DNA of 64,000 nucleotides, from positions 5,318,501-5,382,500 of the forward strand of contig NZ_CP016808.1 of the NCBI RefSeq assembly GCF_002741035.1, in the 5' to 3' direction. Position numbers and translations under genes: made by a program. Position 1 is the stretch's first letter; every line of letters starts with the position of its first letter. The notes beneath the pieces are model-generated. The model made no database searches, was not told where the DNA came from, and worked only from the letters and a program-made list of their open reading frames with translations. This DNA comes from Paenibacillus sp. BIHB 4019 (lineage in GTDB: Bacteria; Bacillota; Bacilli; Paenibacillales; Paenibacillaceae). Positions 1 to 9,102 of the stretch are shown piece by piece.

Positions 1-1134
1 GGGTTCAAAGAGGGAGCTGACATCTCCTTGCGAGCTTCGATTGGATTTGGGGACGAGGCGGTGGCGCAGGATGAGATTAAAATTACGAGGGGGTCGGTCA
101 CGCGGACAATCGGCATTCACGATTTTAACGATCACGGATTAGGGCGTTGGTGGACGCCGGAAAATCCGAATTTGTACGAACTTAAGCTCACGCTTCTCGT
201 TGACGGCAAGGCGGTTGATGTGGTTGACAGCTATTTCGGCATGCGCAAAATATCAATCGAAGACGGAGTTGTCCTGCTTAACAATCGTCCTTATACGATG
301 AAGCTGGTGCTGGATCAAGGTTATTTCCCAGCCGGGCTTCTTACGGCGACAAGCGACGATGAGCTGCGCCGTGATGTGGAGCTGACCAAAGCGATGGGCT
401 TCAACGGAGCCCGCAAACACCAGAAAATAGAAGACCCTCGATACTTGTACTGGGCTGACCGGCTTGGCCTGCTGGTGTGGGGGGAGATGGCCAATGCCTA
501 TCATTTTTCAGAAGAATATGTAGGCCGTGTTACGAGGGAGTGGCTTCAAGCGGTGGAACGGGATTACAACCACCCTTGCCTTGTCGCGTGGGTGCCGATG
601 AATGAAAGCTGGGGCGTGACCAACATCGTGGTAGATATTCAGCAGCAGCAGCATGCACTCGCCATGTATCATATGACGAAGTCGCTTGATCCGACGCGGC
701 CCGTCATTTCTAACGATGGATGGGAGCTTGTCAAGACCGACCTGGTGACCATACATGACTATGAGTGGCGCAAAGACGTACTGGCGGATCGGTATTCCGA
801 GCGGGAAAAGGCATTAAAGGCGCGACCCGGCAATCGCTGGATTCTCGTTCCAGGCTTCGATGACGAAGGACAGCCGATTTTATTAACCGAATTTGGCGGC
901 ATTTCGTTCAAGAAAAGCGGCTGGGACGGCTGGGGCTATTCAGGCGCGCAAAATGAGGACGATTACATTCAAAGATTGAAGGATGTCTTCGAGCCGGCGC
1001 ATCGCTCGCCCATTTTACAGGGCTTCTGTTATACCCAGTTGACCGATGTCGAGCAGGAAATCAACGGCTTGTTAACGTATGATCGCCAGCCCAAGGCTCC
1101 GCTGGAGACGATTAGGCAAATCGTTGAAGGCTAG
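1..1134 (+). CDS. Glycoside hydrolase family 2 protein, 5'-truncated by window edge
   Basis: The reading frame is open from base 1, so the gene starts upstream and only the last 377 residues are visible. They cover part of the GH2 immunoglobulin-like domain and the catalytic TIM barrel. The expected acid/base glutamate lies in a VPMNESWG motif and the nucleophile in a TEFGGISF motif, which together identify a retaining GH2 enzyme (beta-galactosidase, glucuronidase or mannosidase type; the substrate cannot be told). No secretion signal can be judged. It is followed 55 bases later by a paralogue sharing most barrel motifs (RKHQKIEDPR, LVWxEMA), so the two are probably one transcript. Confidence 0.9.
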   Translation, partial: GFKEGADISLRASIGFGDEAVAQDEIKITRGSVTRTIGIHDFNDHGLGRWWTPENPNLYELKLTLLVDGKAVDVVDSYFGMRKISIEDGVVLLNNRPYTMKLVLDQGYFPAGLLTATSDDELRRDVELTKAMGFNGARKHQKIEDPRYLYWADRLGLLVWGEMANAYHFSEEYVGRVTREWLQAVERDYNHPCLVAWVPMNESWGVTNIVVDIQQQQHALAMYHMTKSLDPTRPVISNDGWELVKTDLVTIHDYEWRKDVLADRYSEREKALKARPGNRWILVPGFDDEGQPILLTEFGGISFKKSGWDGWGYSGAQNEDDYIQRLKDVFEPAHRSPILQGFCYTQLTDVEQEINGLLTYDRQPKAPLETIRQIVEG

Positions 1135-1189
1135 CTGCACCGGGCAATTCAAATTCGAGGAAGTAATAAAAAAAGGACAGGTGAAGATT

Positions 1190-2950
1190 GTGAGCTTAAA
1201 AAGTTACCGCAAAGAGTACCCGAGGCCGCAATTCGTTCGGGAGCATTGGCAAAATTTAAACGGCGAATGGGATTTTTGTTTTGATGACGAAAATATAGGC
1301 GAGCAAGCGCAATGGTTTAAGACGTTTCCGGGGGAATTGAAAATTCAGGTGCCGTTTGTCTATGAGACGCCAGCCAGCGGTATTGAGGAGTCCAGCTTTC
1401 ATTCTACGGTTTGGTATCGGCGCAGCTTCACGATTCCTGCCGAATTTCGCAGCAAACGTATAATGATCCATTTTCAGGCCGTTGATTATACAGCAAAGGT
1501 ATGGGTTAATGGTCAGCATGTCGGTCGCCATGAGGGCGGATATTCCGCTTTTTCATTCGATATTACCCCGTATTTGCGATCAGATGATAGTGACAATGTT
1601 ATTGTCGTCAAGGTAGAAGACAGCAATGATTGCTCGCAGCCTAGAGGAAAGCAGCGCTGGAGAGAGCAGAACTTTGGCTGCTGGTATGTGCAGACCACGG
1701 GCATTTGGCAGACGGTATGGCTCGAATATGTAGAACAGCAGCATCTGAAGACGGTCAAAATAACGCCCGATTTGGATACCAATTCGGTTCGTTTCGATTA
1801 TAGTGTCGATGACAGTGCCAGCAGCGGCGATCTTCATTTAATTACAAGGATTACAATGGATGGCGAACTGATTAAAGAAACAAGTCTCGCGATTGATCGC
1901 TCCTATTTGTCCGCAAGCGTTGAATTAATCAGCGACAAAAGGGAATGGCGTGTGGAGACGTGGAGCCCTGACCGTCCAAACCTCTATGAGGTGGAGTTCA
2001 TCTTGCGCAACTCACAATCGGTAGTGGACCGCGTATCCTCCTATTTCGGGCTTCGCAAAGTGTCGATTCAGAAGGGCAAGGTTCTGCTGAACAATACGCC
2101 GATCTATCAGCGGCTTATTCTGGATCAAGGCTATTGGCCGGAAAGCCATCTTACACCGCCGTCGGTAGAAGCCATTATTGAGGATATTGATCAAGTATTA
2201 GCGATGGGCTACAATGGCGTGCGCAAGCATCAAAAAATCGAAGATCCGCGTTTTCTATACTGGTGCGATGTGAAAGGGCTGCTCGTATGGTCGGAAATGG
2301 CATCTACTTATGAATTTAATGATCAAGCGGTAGAGAAGTTCACCAAGGAATGGCTGGACATCGTTCAGCAGCAATACAATCATCCGAGCATCGTAACCTG
2401 GGTGCCCTTTAATGAATCTTGGGGAATAGCCAACGTATTCGTTGACCGCAAACAGCAGCAGTTCACGGAAGCAATCTATTATTTAACAAAATCGATTGAT
2501 CCGCACCGGCCTGTCATCGTTAATGACGGATGGGAGCATACCATTTCCGATATTATTACTTTGCACGATTATGAAGAGTCAGGCGAAAAATTCCTCAAGC
2601 GCTACACGAGCAAGGATGCCATTACGAGCAATGAAATTTCCCATATGAATTGGAAATATGCGATGGCAGAAGGTTATGCTTATAAAGGACAGCCGATCAT
2701 CATTAGCGAATTTGGCGGTATTGCTTTTAAAACCGAAGCAGGCTGGGGATATGGAAACCAGGTCGATACAGAGGAAGCTTTCCTCGAACGGTTTAACAAA
2801 ATTACGCAGGCGATCAAAGCTACCGATTATATTTGCGGCTACTGCTATACACAGGTTACGGATGTGCAGCAGGAAGTAAACGGGCTATTGACGGAGGATC
2901 GCAAACCGAAGGTGGCGCTTGATCAGATAAGAGCAATAAATTTAGCATAA
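1190..2950 (+). CDS. Glycoside hydrolase family 2 protein (beta-galactosidase/glucuronidase-like)
   Basis: This 586-residue protein has the full GH2 layout: N-terminal sugar-binding jelly roll (about residues 1-170), Ig-like domain, then TIM barrel. The acid/base Glu sits in VPFNESWG and the nucleophile Glu in SEFGGIAF. No signal peptide is seen, so it probably acts in the cytoplasm on imported oligosaccharides. I chose GTG at 1190 because AGGTGA lies 5 bases upstream; an earlier in-frame start at 1079 would overlap the previous gene by 56 bases and adds non-GH2 sequence. It is a tandem paralogue of the preceding gene. Shorter than LacZ (about 1000 residues), it resembles the compact GH2 group common in Paenibacillus. 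The exact sugar is unknown. Confidence 0.9.
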   Translation: MSLKSYRKEYPRPQFVREHWQNLNGEWDFCFDDENIGEQAQWFKTFPGELKIQVPFVYETPASGIEESSFHSTVWYRRSFTIPAEFRSKRIMIHFQAVDYTAKVWVNGQHVGRHEGGYSAFSFDITPYLRSDDSDNVIVVKVEDSNDCSQPRGKQRWREQNFGCWYVQTTGIWQTVWLEYVEQQHLKTVKITPDLDTNSVRFDYSVDDSASSGDLHLITRITMDGELIKETSLAIDRSYLSASVELISDKREWRVETWSPDRPNLYEVEFILRNSQSVVDRVSSYFGLRKVSIQKGKVLLNNTPIYQRLILDQGYWPESHLTPPSVEAIIEDIDQVLAMGYNGVRKHQKIEDPRFLYWCDVKGLLVWSEMASTYEFNDQAVEKFTKEWLDIVQQQYNHPSIVTWVPFNESWGIANVFVDRKQQQFTEAIYYLTKSIDPHRPVIVNDGWEHTISDIITLHDYEESGEKFLKRYTSKDAITSNEISHMNWKYAMAEGYAYKGQPIIISEFGGIAFKTEAGWGYGNQVDTEEAFLERFNKITQAIKATDYICGYCYTQVTDVQQEVNGLLTEDRKPKVALDQIRAINLA

Positions 2951-2985
2951 TAAGTCGTAGGGAAGCCTTGAATATGAAAAAATAA

Positions 2986-3031
2986 AACGGCGGTGCAGGG
3001 CGTAGTTCCTGTAGCGCCATTTTTCTTTTTT
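2986..3031 (+). terminator. Possible weak terminator after GH2 pair
   Basis: A GC-rich stretch with a short GGCG/CGCC pairing is followed by a T-rich run (ATTTTTCTTTTTT). The stem is imperfect, so this is tentative. The rest of 2951-3125 shows nothing else. Confidence 0.3.
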
Positions 3032-3125
3032 CTGCAAGAGAGAATGCCTGTTTCTGTATGCTTAGAATAACGCAAGAGTGCAGCAAACAGCAGCATAGAC
3101 GTTGCATTTGTATTCCACCCTCAAC

Positions 3126-3152
3126 CTAACCATGTTAGATTAACGGTGTTAG
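3126..3152. promoter_or_regulatory. Tandem TetR-type operators
   Basis: Two small palindromes lie side by side 25-51 bases before the tetR start: CTAACcatGTTAG at 3126-3138 and TAACggtGTTA at 3141-3151. They share the form TAAC-N3-GTTA and their centres are about 14 bp apart. Position and symmetry suggest autoregulation by the adjacent TetR protein; binding itself is inferred. Confidence 0.55.
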
Positions 3153-3176
3153 GCTAGAGGAAGAAGGGGATAGTTT

Positions 3177-3743
3177 ATGTCGAATTTGCCAAAAGAGCCA
3201 TTAAGCCATGAGCGTATCATTCATGCAGCATTAGCCATACTGGATTCGCATGGTGTTACGGGATTATCGATGCGCCGACTCGGCGCTGCACTGAATGTGG
3301 AGGCTGCTTCGCTTTATCATCACATACCGAACAAGAACGTCCTGATACAGAAAGTGATAGATGCTGACAGTGCCAAGGCTGTAGTTGCGATAGAAGGCTC
3401 GCAGCCGTGGACACATACATTCCGCACTTTTGCAGCTCGTTTTAGGGAAGTATTACGCAGGCATCCGGGGGCTGTATCCCTTGTGGCTACGCACGCTGTT
3501 TCAGCAGAAGTAGGCACGAAGCTGGCTATGCCATTAATTGCCTCGTTGGAGCAGACGGCTGCCAACCACGAACAGGCGATTTTTGTTATCCAGTCGATTG
3601 CCGTGTTTGTCATCGGCCATGCGTTAGCAGAAGTGGGGAATTGGCCTGATCCGCCAACAGCGCCATTAAGCTATTACGATCAATGGTTTGAAATGGGCCT
3701 CTCTGCATTGATTAGCGGCTTTGAACAGCAATTTAACGAATAG
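3177..3743 (+). CDS. TetR/AcrR family transcriptional regulator
   Basis: A 188-residue one-domain regulator. Residues about 12-58 form the TetR helix-turn-helix (MRRLGAALNVEAASLYHHI pattern), and the C-terminal part resembles the TetR_C ligand-binding half. The ATG follows GAAGAAGGGG. It is expected to repress its own gene and the small membrane protein that starts 13 bases after its stop, through the two palindromes just upstream. The ligand is unknown. Confidence 0.88.
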   Translation: MSNLPKEPLSHERIIHAALAILDSHGVTGLSMRRLGAALNVEAASLYHHIPNKNVLIQKVIDADSAKAVVAIEGSQPWTHTFRTFAARFREVLRRHPGAVSLVATHAVSAEVGTKLAMPLIASLEQTAANHEQAIFVIQSIAVFVIGHALAEVGNWPDPPTAPLSYYDQWFEMGLSALISGFEQQFNE

Positions 3744-3756
3744 GGTGATATCGTTT

Positions 3757-4212
3757 ATGTTTATGATTTTACTTATTGTACAGCTTACAACATTTAGTTA
3801 TCATCAGCTCACAACAAGGTTTGATTTTTACCCCTTTAACGGTATTCGCCATTATTCAGCCAAAGAACGCCGTAATGAGGCATTGATAAACGGTATTGTT
3901 ATGGCGGTTCCCGTCATGCTCACGTTCGCTCGTACTCCGCTTTGGATTGGCATCGGCGGCTTGATCTGGACGCTTGTACTTGTCGGTGCCATACTAAACT
4001 GGTGGTTGCCGTATGTATCAGGTGTAACAGTATATAAAATGCCGAATAACGAAACATGGCAGCAGGTGTATGACAGGATTTTTTCGAAAACAATTATCCT
4101 ATTGCCTTCGATTAAAAATAACCCGAGACCTAACTTGGAGCATATCATTCTTCATGTTCTCATCCTAAGCTCGGCGATTACAGCTTGGATGTATGTGCTT
4201 GGGCAGCCATAA
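3757..4212 (+). CDS. Small integral membrane protein, function unknown
   Basis: A 151-residue protein with hydrophobic segments near residues 1-15, 45-62, 65-85 and 130-150, so about four membrane spans. I recognise no enzyme or transporter motif. I used ATG 3757 with AGGGTGAT upstream; an ORF start at 3721 would lie inside tetR. Its close spacing to tetR suggests it is the regulated gene. A role in efflux or stress would be a guess. Confidence 0.7.
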   Translation: MFMILLIVQLTTFSYHQLTTRFDFYPFNGIRHYSAKERRNEALINGIVMAVPVMLTFARTPLWIGIGGLIWTLVLVGAILNWWLPYVSGVTVYKMPNNETWQQVYDRIFSKTIILLPSIKNNPRPNLEHIILHVLILSSAITAWMYVLGQP

Positions 4213-4232
4213 AAGCATAAAAACAACACAAG

Positions 4233-4256
4233 CGGCCACCGCGCAAACGGTGGCCG
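4233..4256. terminator. Hairpin between convergent genes
   Basis: A perfect 9-bp stem (CGGCCACCG/CGGTGGCCG) with a 6-base loop lies between the convergent membrane-protein and araC genes. The T-tract is short on either strand, so it is at best a moderate bidirectional terminator. Confidence 0.55.
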
Positions 4257-4315
4257 TTTGGCGTTGGGCGAGTAGCCCCGAGGCGAGCCTGAGTGAGCCC
4301 AAAGTGAGAAAAAAA

Positions 4316-5179
4316 TTAAGCTCTTGCCTGTGGCTGTAGTCGATATTGCTTCGGGCTGACCCCATAGTAGGCGCTGAAATGGCGTGTGAACGGATGGATG
4401 GCGGGGTAGCCGAGCCGCTCAGCGATGGCCGTCACACTCAGCTCGGTTTCCAGCAAGAGATTGGAAGCCCGCCTCATCAGCAGCTTGTGATGGTAGGCTT
4501 TCGGCGTTAGGCCAGTCTCGCGCAGAAACAGCGCGTGGAAGTAAGTGCGCTTCAAGCCGCAAAATGTCCACCAGGTTTCGACAGGCTCGCGCTGTTCTGG
4601 ATGGTCGTTCAAGTGGTTGAGCAAACGGACAATCCGGTAATCGGTTGGCTGATGAGTGTGAACCGTATTGTACCAGTTCAGCATCCATGCATAGAGAAGG
4701 CTATTGATCATCTCCGTCCGGTAGAACGCTGCATTATGGTAAAGCTTGGCGAGCATAACGAACGATTCATACAGCTCAGGATAGGGCTGCAGCGAATAGA
4801 CGCGTGGCAAACGGTCCAGCTCGTCACAAGGAAAGCTTCGTGAGGCTTCGCGCAGCTCAAACGGCTCGGGCGCGTAAATGAAGGTTCGATTGACGGAAAC
4901 CGGCTCCTTGTCATCCCATAGATCGGCATAGAGATTATAAGATTGCAGAGGATGGCTAGGTGTAATATGAAAGGCATGAGGCTCATCCGGCTTCAAAAAA
5001 ATAAGCGTTCTGCTGTCGAATGGGTAACGCACTCCGTTAATCTCCATCTCCCCTGGTCCGTCGGTAAATAGATGAAAAGCATAGACGCTGCAGACGCGGA
5101 GCTTCTCGTTGGAGCTGCCATCATACAAGTAGTTCATGCAGTCGCCGACATAGGGGGTCATCTCGTTCAGAAGCTTCAT
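4316..5179 (-). CDS. AraC family transcriptional regulator (cupin + HTH)
   Basis: This 287-residue regulator has an N-terminal cupin-type sugar-binding domain (FLKPDEPHAFHI motif near residue 65) and a C-terminal pair of AraC helix-turn-helices ending in HPFTRHFSAYYGVSPKQYR. The start ATG at 5179 follows GAGGTG; the longer frame to 5233 has no ribosome site. It is divergent from the fucose-type operon at 5400, with 220 bases between, and is the natural candidate for its sugar-responsive activator. A tandem direct repeat at 5212-5245 may be its site. Confidence 0.88.
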   Translation of the reverse strand: MKLLNEMTPYVGDCMNYLYDGSSNEKLRVCSVYAFHLFTDGPGEMEINGVRYPFDSRTLIFLKPDEPHAFHITPSHPLQSYNLYADLWDDKEPVSVNRTFIYAPEPFELREASRSFPCDELDRLPRVYSLQPYPELYESFVMLAKLYHNAAFYRTEMINSLLYAWMLNWYNTVHTHQPTDYRIVRLLNHLNDHPEQREPVETWWTFCGLKRTYFHALFLRETGLTPKAYHHKLLMRRASNLLLETELSVTAIAERLGYPAIHPFTRHFSAYYGVSPKQYRLQPQARA

Positions 5180-5211
5180 GCGAGCACCTCGTTTTAGATT
5201 ATAGCATTTGA

Positions 5212-5245
5212 AAATTAGCGGATGAATCGTCAAATTAATGGATGA
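5212..5245. promoter_or_regulatory. Tandem direct repeat, candidate AraC operator
   Basis: AAATTAGCGGATGA at 5212-5225 and AAATTAATGGATGA at 5232-5245 match at 12 of 14 positions and are exactly 20 bp apart, which is the two-helical-turn spacing typical of AraC-family half-sites. They lie 33 bases upstream of the araC start and 155 bases before the divergent operon. Confidence 0.45.
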
Positions 5246-5399
5246 CTGATCAAATACGAATATCTACATCAATGATACAATAACTGCAATGTTAAGCATA
5301 GCACTATTGATATATGAGTGGATAAATTAACAACAGAAAACAACAGAAGCGATTAGGATCTGCGCTTCGAGATTTGATCCCGTCCAAGGAGGGAAGCTA

Positions 5400-6179
5400 T
5401 TGCGATTTAACCAAAAGGTTGTACTAGTCACGGGCGGCGGCTCCGGCATCGGTGAGGCATGTGTGGAGATGTACGCCGCCGAAGGGGCGCATGTTGTCAT
5501 AGCGGATTTGAATGCTTTGGAGGCTCAGCGAGTAGCGGAAGGTCTGCTGCAAAAATATAGATTTTTGAAAGGGCTTCCAAAAATATTGGCGCTCCAAGCC
5601 GATGTCTCGCAGGAGGAGTCGGTTACTTCGCTTATGGAGGCCACGCTGCAAGCATTTGGACGGCTGGATGTGCTCATTAATAACGCTGCTATCATCTGTC
5701 CGAAGCCCATAGAGGACATCGACGAACAGGCTTTCGACCGGCTTTATGCGGTTAATGTGAAGGGCGTCTATTTGATGATTAAGCATGCCATCCCGCATTT
5801 GCGCAGCACGAAAGGCAATATTGTCAATCTGGCATCGCTCAATGGCCTAGTCGGCCAGCGGAACAATGCCGTATACGCCGCTTCCAAGGGGGCGGTTATC
5901 GCTATGACCAAATCGCTGGCCCTTGATTTTGCCCCAAGCGGCGTCAGAATCAACTGCGTATGTCCGGCAGGCGTGATGACGCCGCTGCTGGAAGAGTGGG
6001 TGCAGCAGCAGATCGATCCTGCCGCAGCACAGCGTACTTTGGACGAGATGCACCCGCTCGGACGTCCGGCCAATGCTGCGGAGATTGCCCAGGCGGTCCT
6101 CTATTTGGCATCAGAGCAAGCTTCCTTTATTACAGGTGTGGCGCTTCCGGTCGAAGGCGGCGCATCGCTAGGCTACTAA
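5400..6179 (+). CDS. SDR family oxidoreductase, probable L-fucose (sugar) dehydrogenase
   Basis: A 259-residue classical short-chain dehydrogenase. TGGGSGIG (11-18) binds NAD(P); NNA is at 94-96; the catalytic Ser146, Tyr159 and Lys163 are all present. The C-terminal pattern TPLLEEW...GGASLGY resembles HSD17B14-type enzymes, which are known to oxidise L-fucose. The start is TTG with AAGGAGGGA upstream. It is first gene of a five-gene operon with a sugar-acid dehydratase, second SDR, FAH hydrolase and GH95 fucosidase, so I infer oxidation of L-fucose to its lactone. Other SDR substrates remain possible. Confidence 0.85.
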   Translation: MRFNQKVVLVTGGGSGIGEACVEMYAAEGAHVVIADLNALEAQRVAEGLLQKYRFLKGLPKILALQADVSQEESVTSLMEATLQAFGRLDVLINNAAIICPKPIEDIDEQAFDRLYAVNVKGVYLMIKHAIPHLRSTKGNIVNLASLNGLVGQRNNAVYAASKGAVIAMTKSLALDFAPSGVRINCVCPAGVMTPLLEEWVQQQIDPAAAQRTLDEMHPLGRPANAAEIAQAVLYLASEQASFITGVALPVEGGASLGY

Positions 6180-6202
6180 CTGACATGGCAGGAGATGGGA
6201 AG

Positions 6203-7300
6203 ATGAAAATTACAAAAGTAGAAACATTTGTGCTGCATGTGCCGATTGATCCGCCAATAACCGATGCGATTAACGTGGCGCAGCATTGGGGGCTGGCTGG
6301 CGTTCGGATTTTTACAGATGAAGGTTATGTCGGTTATGGCTACACGGGAACCTGTGCGCATGGTGACGATATGATCGTCGATACAATCGAGCGTTATTAC
6401 GCTCCCGAGCTAATTGGCAAAGACCCTTTTATGGTGAAGGAAATATGGGATACGCTGCGTTACGGCAAAATGCATTGGATTGGCCGCGCGGGTATTGCCC
6501 ATATGGCGCTTGCGGCAGTAGATATTGCGCTTTGGGATATTATGGCGAAAGCCTCGAACAAGCCGCTGTGGCAGTATCTTGGCGGGCATAAGTCAACGGG
6601 AATTAAAGCTTATAACACGAATGGGGGCTGGCTGAACTGGCCTTTGGAGCGTTTGCTAAAGGATGTAACGGACATTGTCGAGCAAGGCTTCACTGGGGTG
6701 AAAATCAAAGTGGGCAAGGCTGATCCGCATGAGGATTTCGAGCGGGTGAAGGCGGTCCGTCAGGCTATTGGCGATAAAACAATTTTTATGATAGACGTAA
6801 ACCAGCAATGGAATATCAACACGGCGATGACGTGGGGCAAAAAGCTGGAGCAATTCGACCTGTTCTGGCTGGAGGAGCCGCTTAACCCGGATGATATTAT
6901 GGGCCACCGGAAGCTGGCCGATGCGCTCAATGTGCCGATTGCTCTTGGCGAGCATGTCTATTCCAAATATGCGTTCCGCGATTATATCCATCAGGGGGCG
7001 ATTGAATATTGCCAGGTCGATGTGACCCGTGTCGCGGGCATTACGGAGTGGCTGCAGGTGGCGGGGCTGGCCGCATCCTACGATATCCCGATTTGTCCGC
7101 ATGTGGGAGATATGGGGCAAATTCATCAGCATTTGGTCGCTGCGACATCTGGAGCGATCATGCTGGAGTACATTCCGTGGATCAGGACGATTTTTGTAGA
7201 GCCGGCTACGGTCAAAAATGGGTTTTATGTGTTGCCGGAGCTGCCGGGAGCTTCGACTGAAATCATTCCTCGTTATTTTGATCAATATCGCATCAGATAA
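6203..7300 (+). CDS. Mandelate racemase/enolase-superfamily sugar-acid dehydratase, probable L-fuconate dehydratase
   Basis: A 365-residue enolase-superfamily enzyme. It has the KxK motif (Lys167, Lys169), magnesium ligands Asp198, Glu224 and Glu250, and the Asp273-His300 dyad, i.e. the mandelate-racemase subgroup that includes acid-sugar dehydratases. The neighbours (two SDRs, FAH hydrolase, alpha-fucosidase) point to dehydration of L-fuconate to 2-keto-3-deoxy-L-fuconate, but related acids such as galactonate or rhamnonate cannot be excluded by sequence reading. ATG 6203 follows GGAGATGGGA, 23 bases after the previous stop; an ORF reaching back to 5960 overlaps that gene and is not used. 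Confidence 0.87.
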   Translation: MKITKVETFVLHVPIDPPITDAINVAQHWGLAGVRIFTDEGYVGYGYTGTCAHGDDMIVDTIERYYAPELIGKDPFMVKEIWDTLRYGKMHWIGRAGIAHMALAAVDIALWDIMAKASNKPLWQYLGGHKSTGIKAYNTNGGWLNWPLERLLKDVTDIVEQGFTGVKIKVGKADPHEDFERVKAVRQAIGDKTIFMIDVNQQWNINTAMTWGKKLEQFDLFWLEEPLNPDDIMGHRKLADALNVPIALGEHVYSKYAFRDYIHQGAIEYCQVDVTRVAGITEWLQVAGLAASYDIPICPHVGDMGQIHQHLVAATSGAIMLEYIPWIRTIFVEPATVKNGFYVLPELPGASTEIIPRYFDQYRIR

Positions 7301-7317
7301 CCGAAAGGAGCAAAGCG

Positions 7318-8091
7318 ATGAGACTGCATGGCAAAATAGCGCTGTTGACAGGAGCGGGCTCTGGCATCGGAAAAGTGACGGCAGAGCGTTTCGCGAGTGA
7401 AGGGGCTGCGGTTATCGTTAATGACATTGACGAAGCGAAGGGACGAGATACCGTCAAAGCGATTCAAGCTGCTGGAGGTGAGGCATTGTTCCTGCACGCT
7501 GACGTGACGGATGCGGACTCCGTTCGCTCCATGGTCGAGAAGGCGATAGCAGCGTATGGCGTCATCGATATTTTGTTTAATAACGCAGGGATTAGCGGGG
7601 TAGGGGCTATACATGAAATAGAACCGGAGGATTGGGACCGTGTCGTTCGGGTCAATCTGCGCGGCGTGTTCCTGCCCTCCAAATACGTGCTGCCCTATAT
7701 GATGGAACGCCGAAGCGGCAATATCATTCATATGTCCTCCTGTATTGCGGAGATAGGCCTCGCGCGAAGAGCTTCCTATTCGGCTACCAAAGGGGCAGTG
7801 CTGTCGCTTGCCAAATCGATGCAGGTCGATTATGCCAAATACAATATCCGGGTGAATGCTGTGCTGCCTGGAACAATCATGACGCCGTTTGTAGAGCAAT
7901 ATTTGAAAAGCTCCTACGAGGACCCGGATGCGGCAATTGCAGCCATCAAGCTGAGACAGCTAGGCGGACAATTGGGGAAGCCGGAGGATGTAGCGAGCGC
8001 GGTACTATTTCTGGCCTCCGATGAGTCTTCCTTCATCATGGGCTCTCCGCTGTATATTGATGGAGGCGTCGTCTTCGGCAAGGATGCATAA
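7318..8091 (+). CDS. SDR family oxidoreductase, probable 2-keto-3-deoxy-L-fuconate dehydrogenase
   Basis: A 257-residue classical SDR with TGAGSGIG (11-18), NNAG (88-91) and catalytic Ser140, Tyr154 and Lys158. It is clearly different from the first SDR of the operon, which fits two separate oxidation steps. Placed between the dehydratase and FAH hydrolase, it would convert 2-keto-3-deoxy-L-fuconate to the 2,4-diketo compound. The start ATG follows GAAAGGAGC, 17 bases after the previous gene. The substrate assignment comes from context only. Confidence 0.85.
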   Translation: MRLHGKIALLTGAGSGIGKVTAERFASEGAAVIVNDIDEAKGRDTVKAIQAAGGEALFLHADVTDADSVRSMVEKAIAAYGVIDILFNNAGISGVGAIHEIEPEDWDRVVRVNLRGVFLPSKYVLPYMMERRSGNIIHMSSCIAEIGLARRASYSATKGAVLSLAKSMQVDYAKYNIRVNAVLPGTIMTPFVEQYLKSSYEDPDAAIAAIKLRQLGGQLGKPEDVASAVLFLASDESSFIMGSPLYIDGGVVFGKDA

Positions 8092-8132
8092 TCGATGCGT
8101 AAACCATTTTGTTATAAAGGCGGTTGGATGAA

Positions 8133-9050
8133 ATGAAGCTGGTAACGATTGATACGGACGGCATGTATCGTCTCGGTCTTAAGGTGAACGAGGGCATATT
8201 GGATATTCAAGCGGCACTGCGATGGCTGCCTGACTCCTCTATTGCATCCGATGTTATGGAGGTTATTGCGGGCGGTTCTCAGGCGCTTGCGCAGCTGGAA
8301 TCTTACGCAAAGCGCGTCATGAAAGCGGCAGAGCAGGCGGGTGTGGCGTGTGGAGAGATTATTTTGGCGGAAGACGAGGTAAGATGGGGGCCTTGCGTCA
8401 CCCGCCCGGGCAAAATCATCTGCGTCGGCTTGAATTATAGAAAGCATGCAGCGGAGACCAATGCGCGGGTTCCAGACTACCCCATTTTGTTCAACAAGTT
8501 TAACAACACACTTACTGGTCATGGCAGGGATATTGCATTGCCGGAGCGGGTAACGGCACAGGTCGATTATGAGGCGGAGCTTGTTATCGTCATCGGCCAA
8601 ACGGCGAAATACATTAGCGAGGAGGAGGCCCTCCGGCATGTGTTCGGCTATTGCTGTGTCAATGATTTGTCGGCACGGGATCTTCAAATGCGGACGGCAC
8701 AATGGCTGCTCGGCAAAAGCTGCGACGACTTCAGTCCGCTTGGCCCTTATCTGGTAACAGCCGATGAAATCCCGGACCCCAATGCGCTCGATATAAAGTG
8801 TACCGTCAATGGGGAGGTCAGGCAGCATTCCCATACGAGCGATATGATATTTTCCTGCGCCGAAATTGTAAGCTATATTTCACAGCATATGACGCTGTCG
8901 CCGGGCGACATTATCTTGACCGGAACACCGGAGGGTGTTGTGCTCGGCCTGCCAGAGGAGCAGCGGGTTTATTTGCGCCATGGCGATACGGTAACGATTG
9001 AAATCGAAGGCTTAGGCAGCTTGACCAACCGATTTGTAAGCGAGGCTTAG
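8133..9050 (+). CDS. Fumarylacetoacetate hydrolase family protein, probable 2,4-diketo-3-deoxy-L-fuconate hydrolase
   Basis: A 305-residue FAH-superfamily protein. The core RPGKIICVGLNYRKH begins near residue 91, the metal ligands are Glu147, Glu149 and Asp178, and the C-terminal GDIILTGTPEGV motif is intact. Members of this family split beta-diketo acids; here pyruvate plus L-lactate from 2,4-diketo-3-deoxy-L-fuconate is the expected reaction. I prefer ATG 8133 to the TTG nine bases earlier because AAAGGCGG is better spaced. It lies 41 bases after SDR2 in the same operon. Confidence 0.88.
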   Translation: MKLVTIDTDGMYRLGLKVNEGILDIQAALRWLPDSSIASDVMEVIAGGSQALAQLESYAKRVMKAAEQAGVACGEIILAEDEVRWGPCVTRPGKIICVGLNYRKHAAETNARVPDYPILFNKFNNTLTGHGRDIALPERVTAQVDYEAELVIVIGQTAKYISEEEALRHVFGYCCVNDLSARDLQMRTAQWLLGKSCDDFSPLGPYLVTADEIPDPNALDIKCTVNGEVRQHSHTSDMIFSCAEIVSYISQHMTLSPGDIILTGTPEGVVLGLPEEQRVYLRHGDTVTIEIEGLGSLTNRFVSEA

Positions 9051-9102
9051 CAGGGGCGGATCTTTAATGGGACATAATGATATAGCTGAAGGGTGATGCA
9101 TA

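Noticed and set aside
1079..1189. Upstream extension of the second GH2 gene
   Set aside because: It overlaps the preceding GH2 gene, adds basic non-family sequence, and a good ribosome site exists at GTG 1190.
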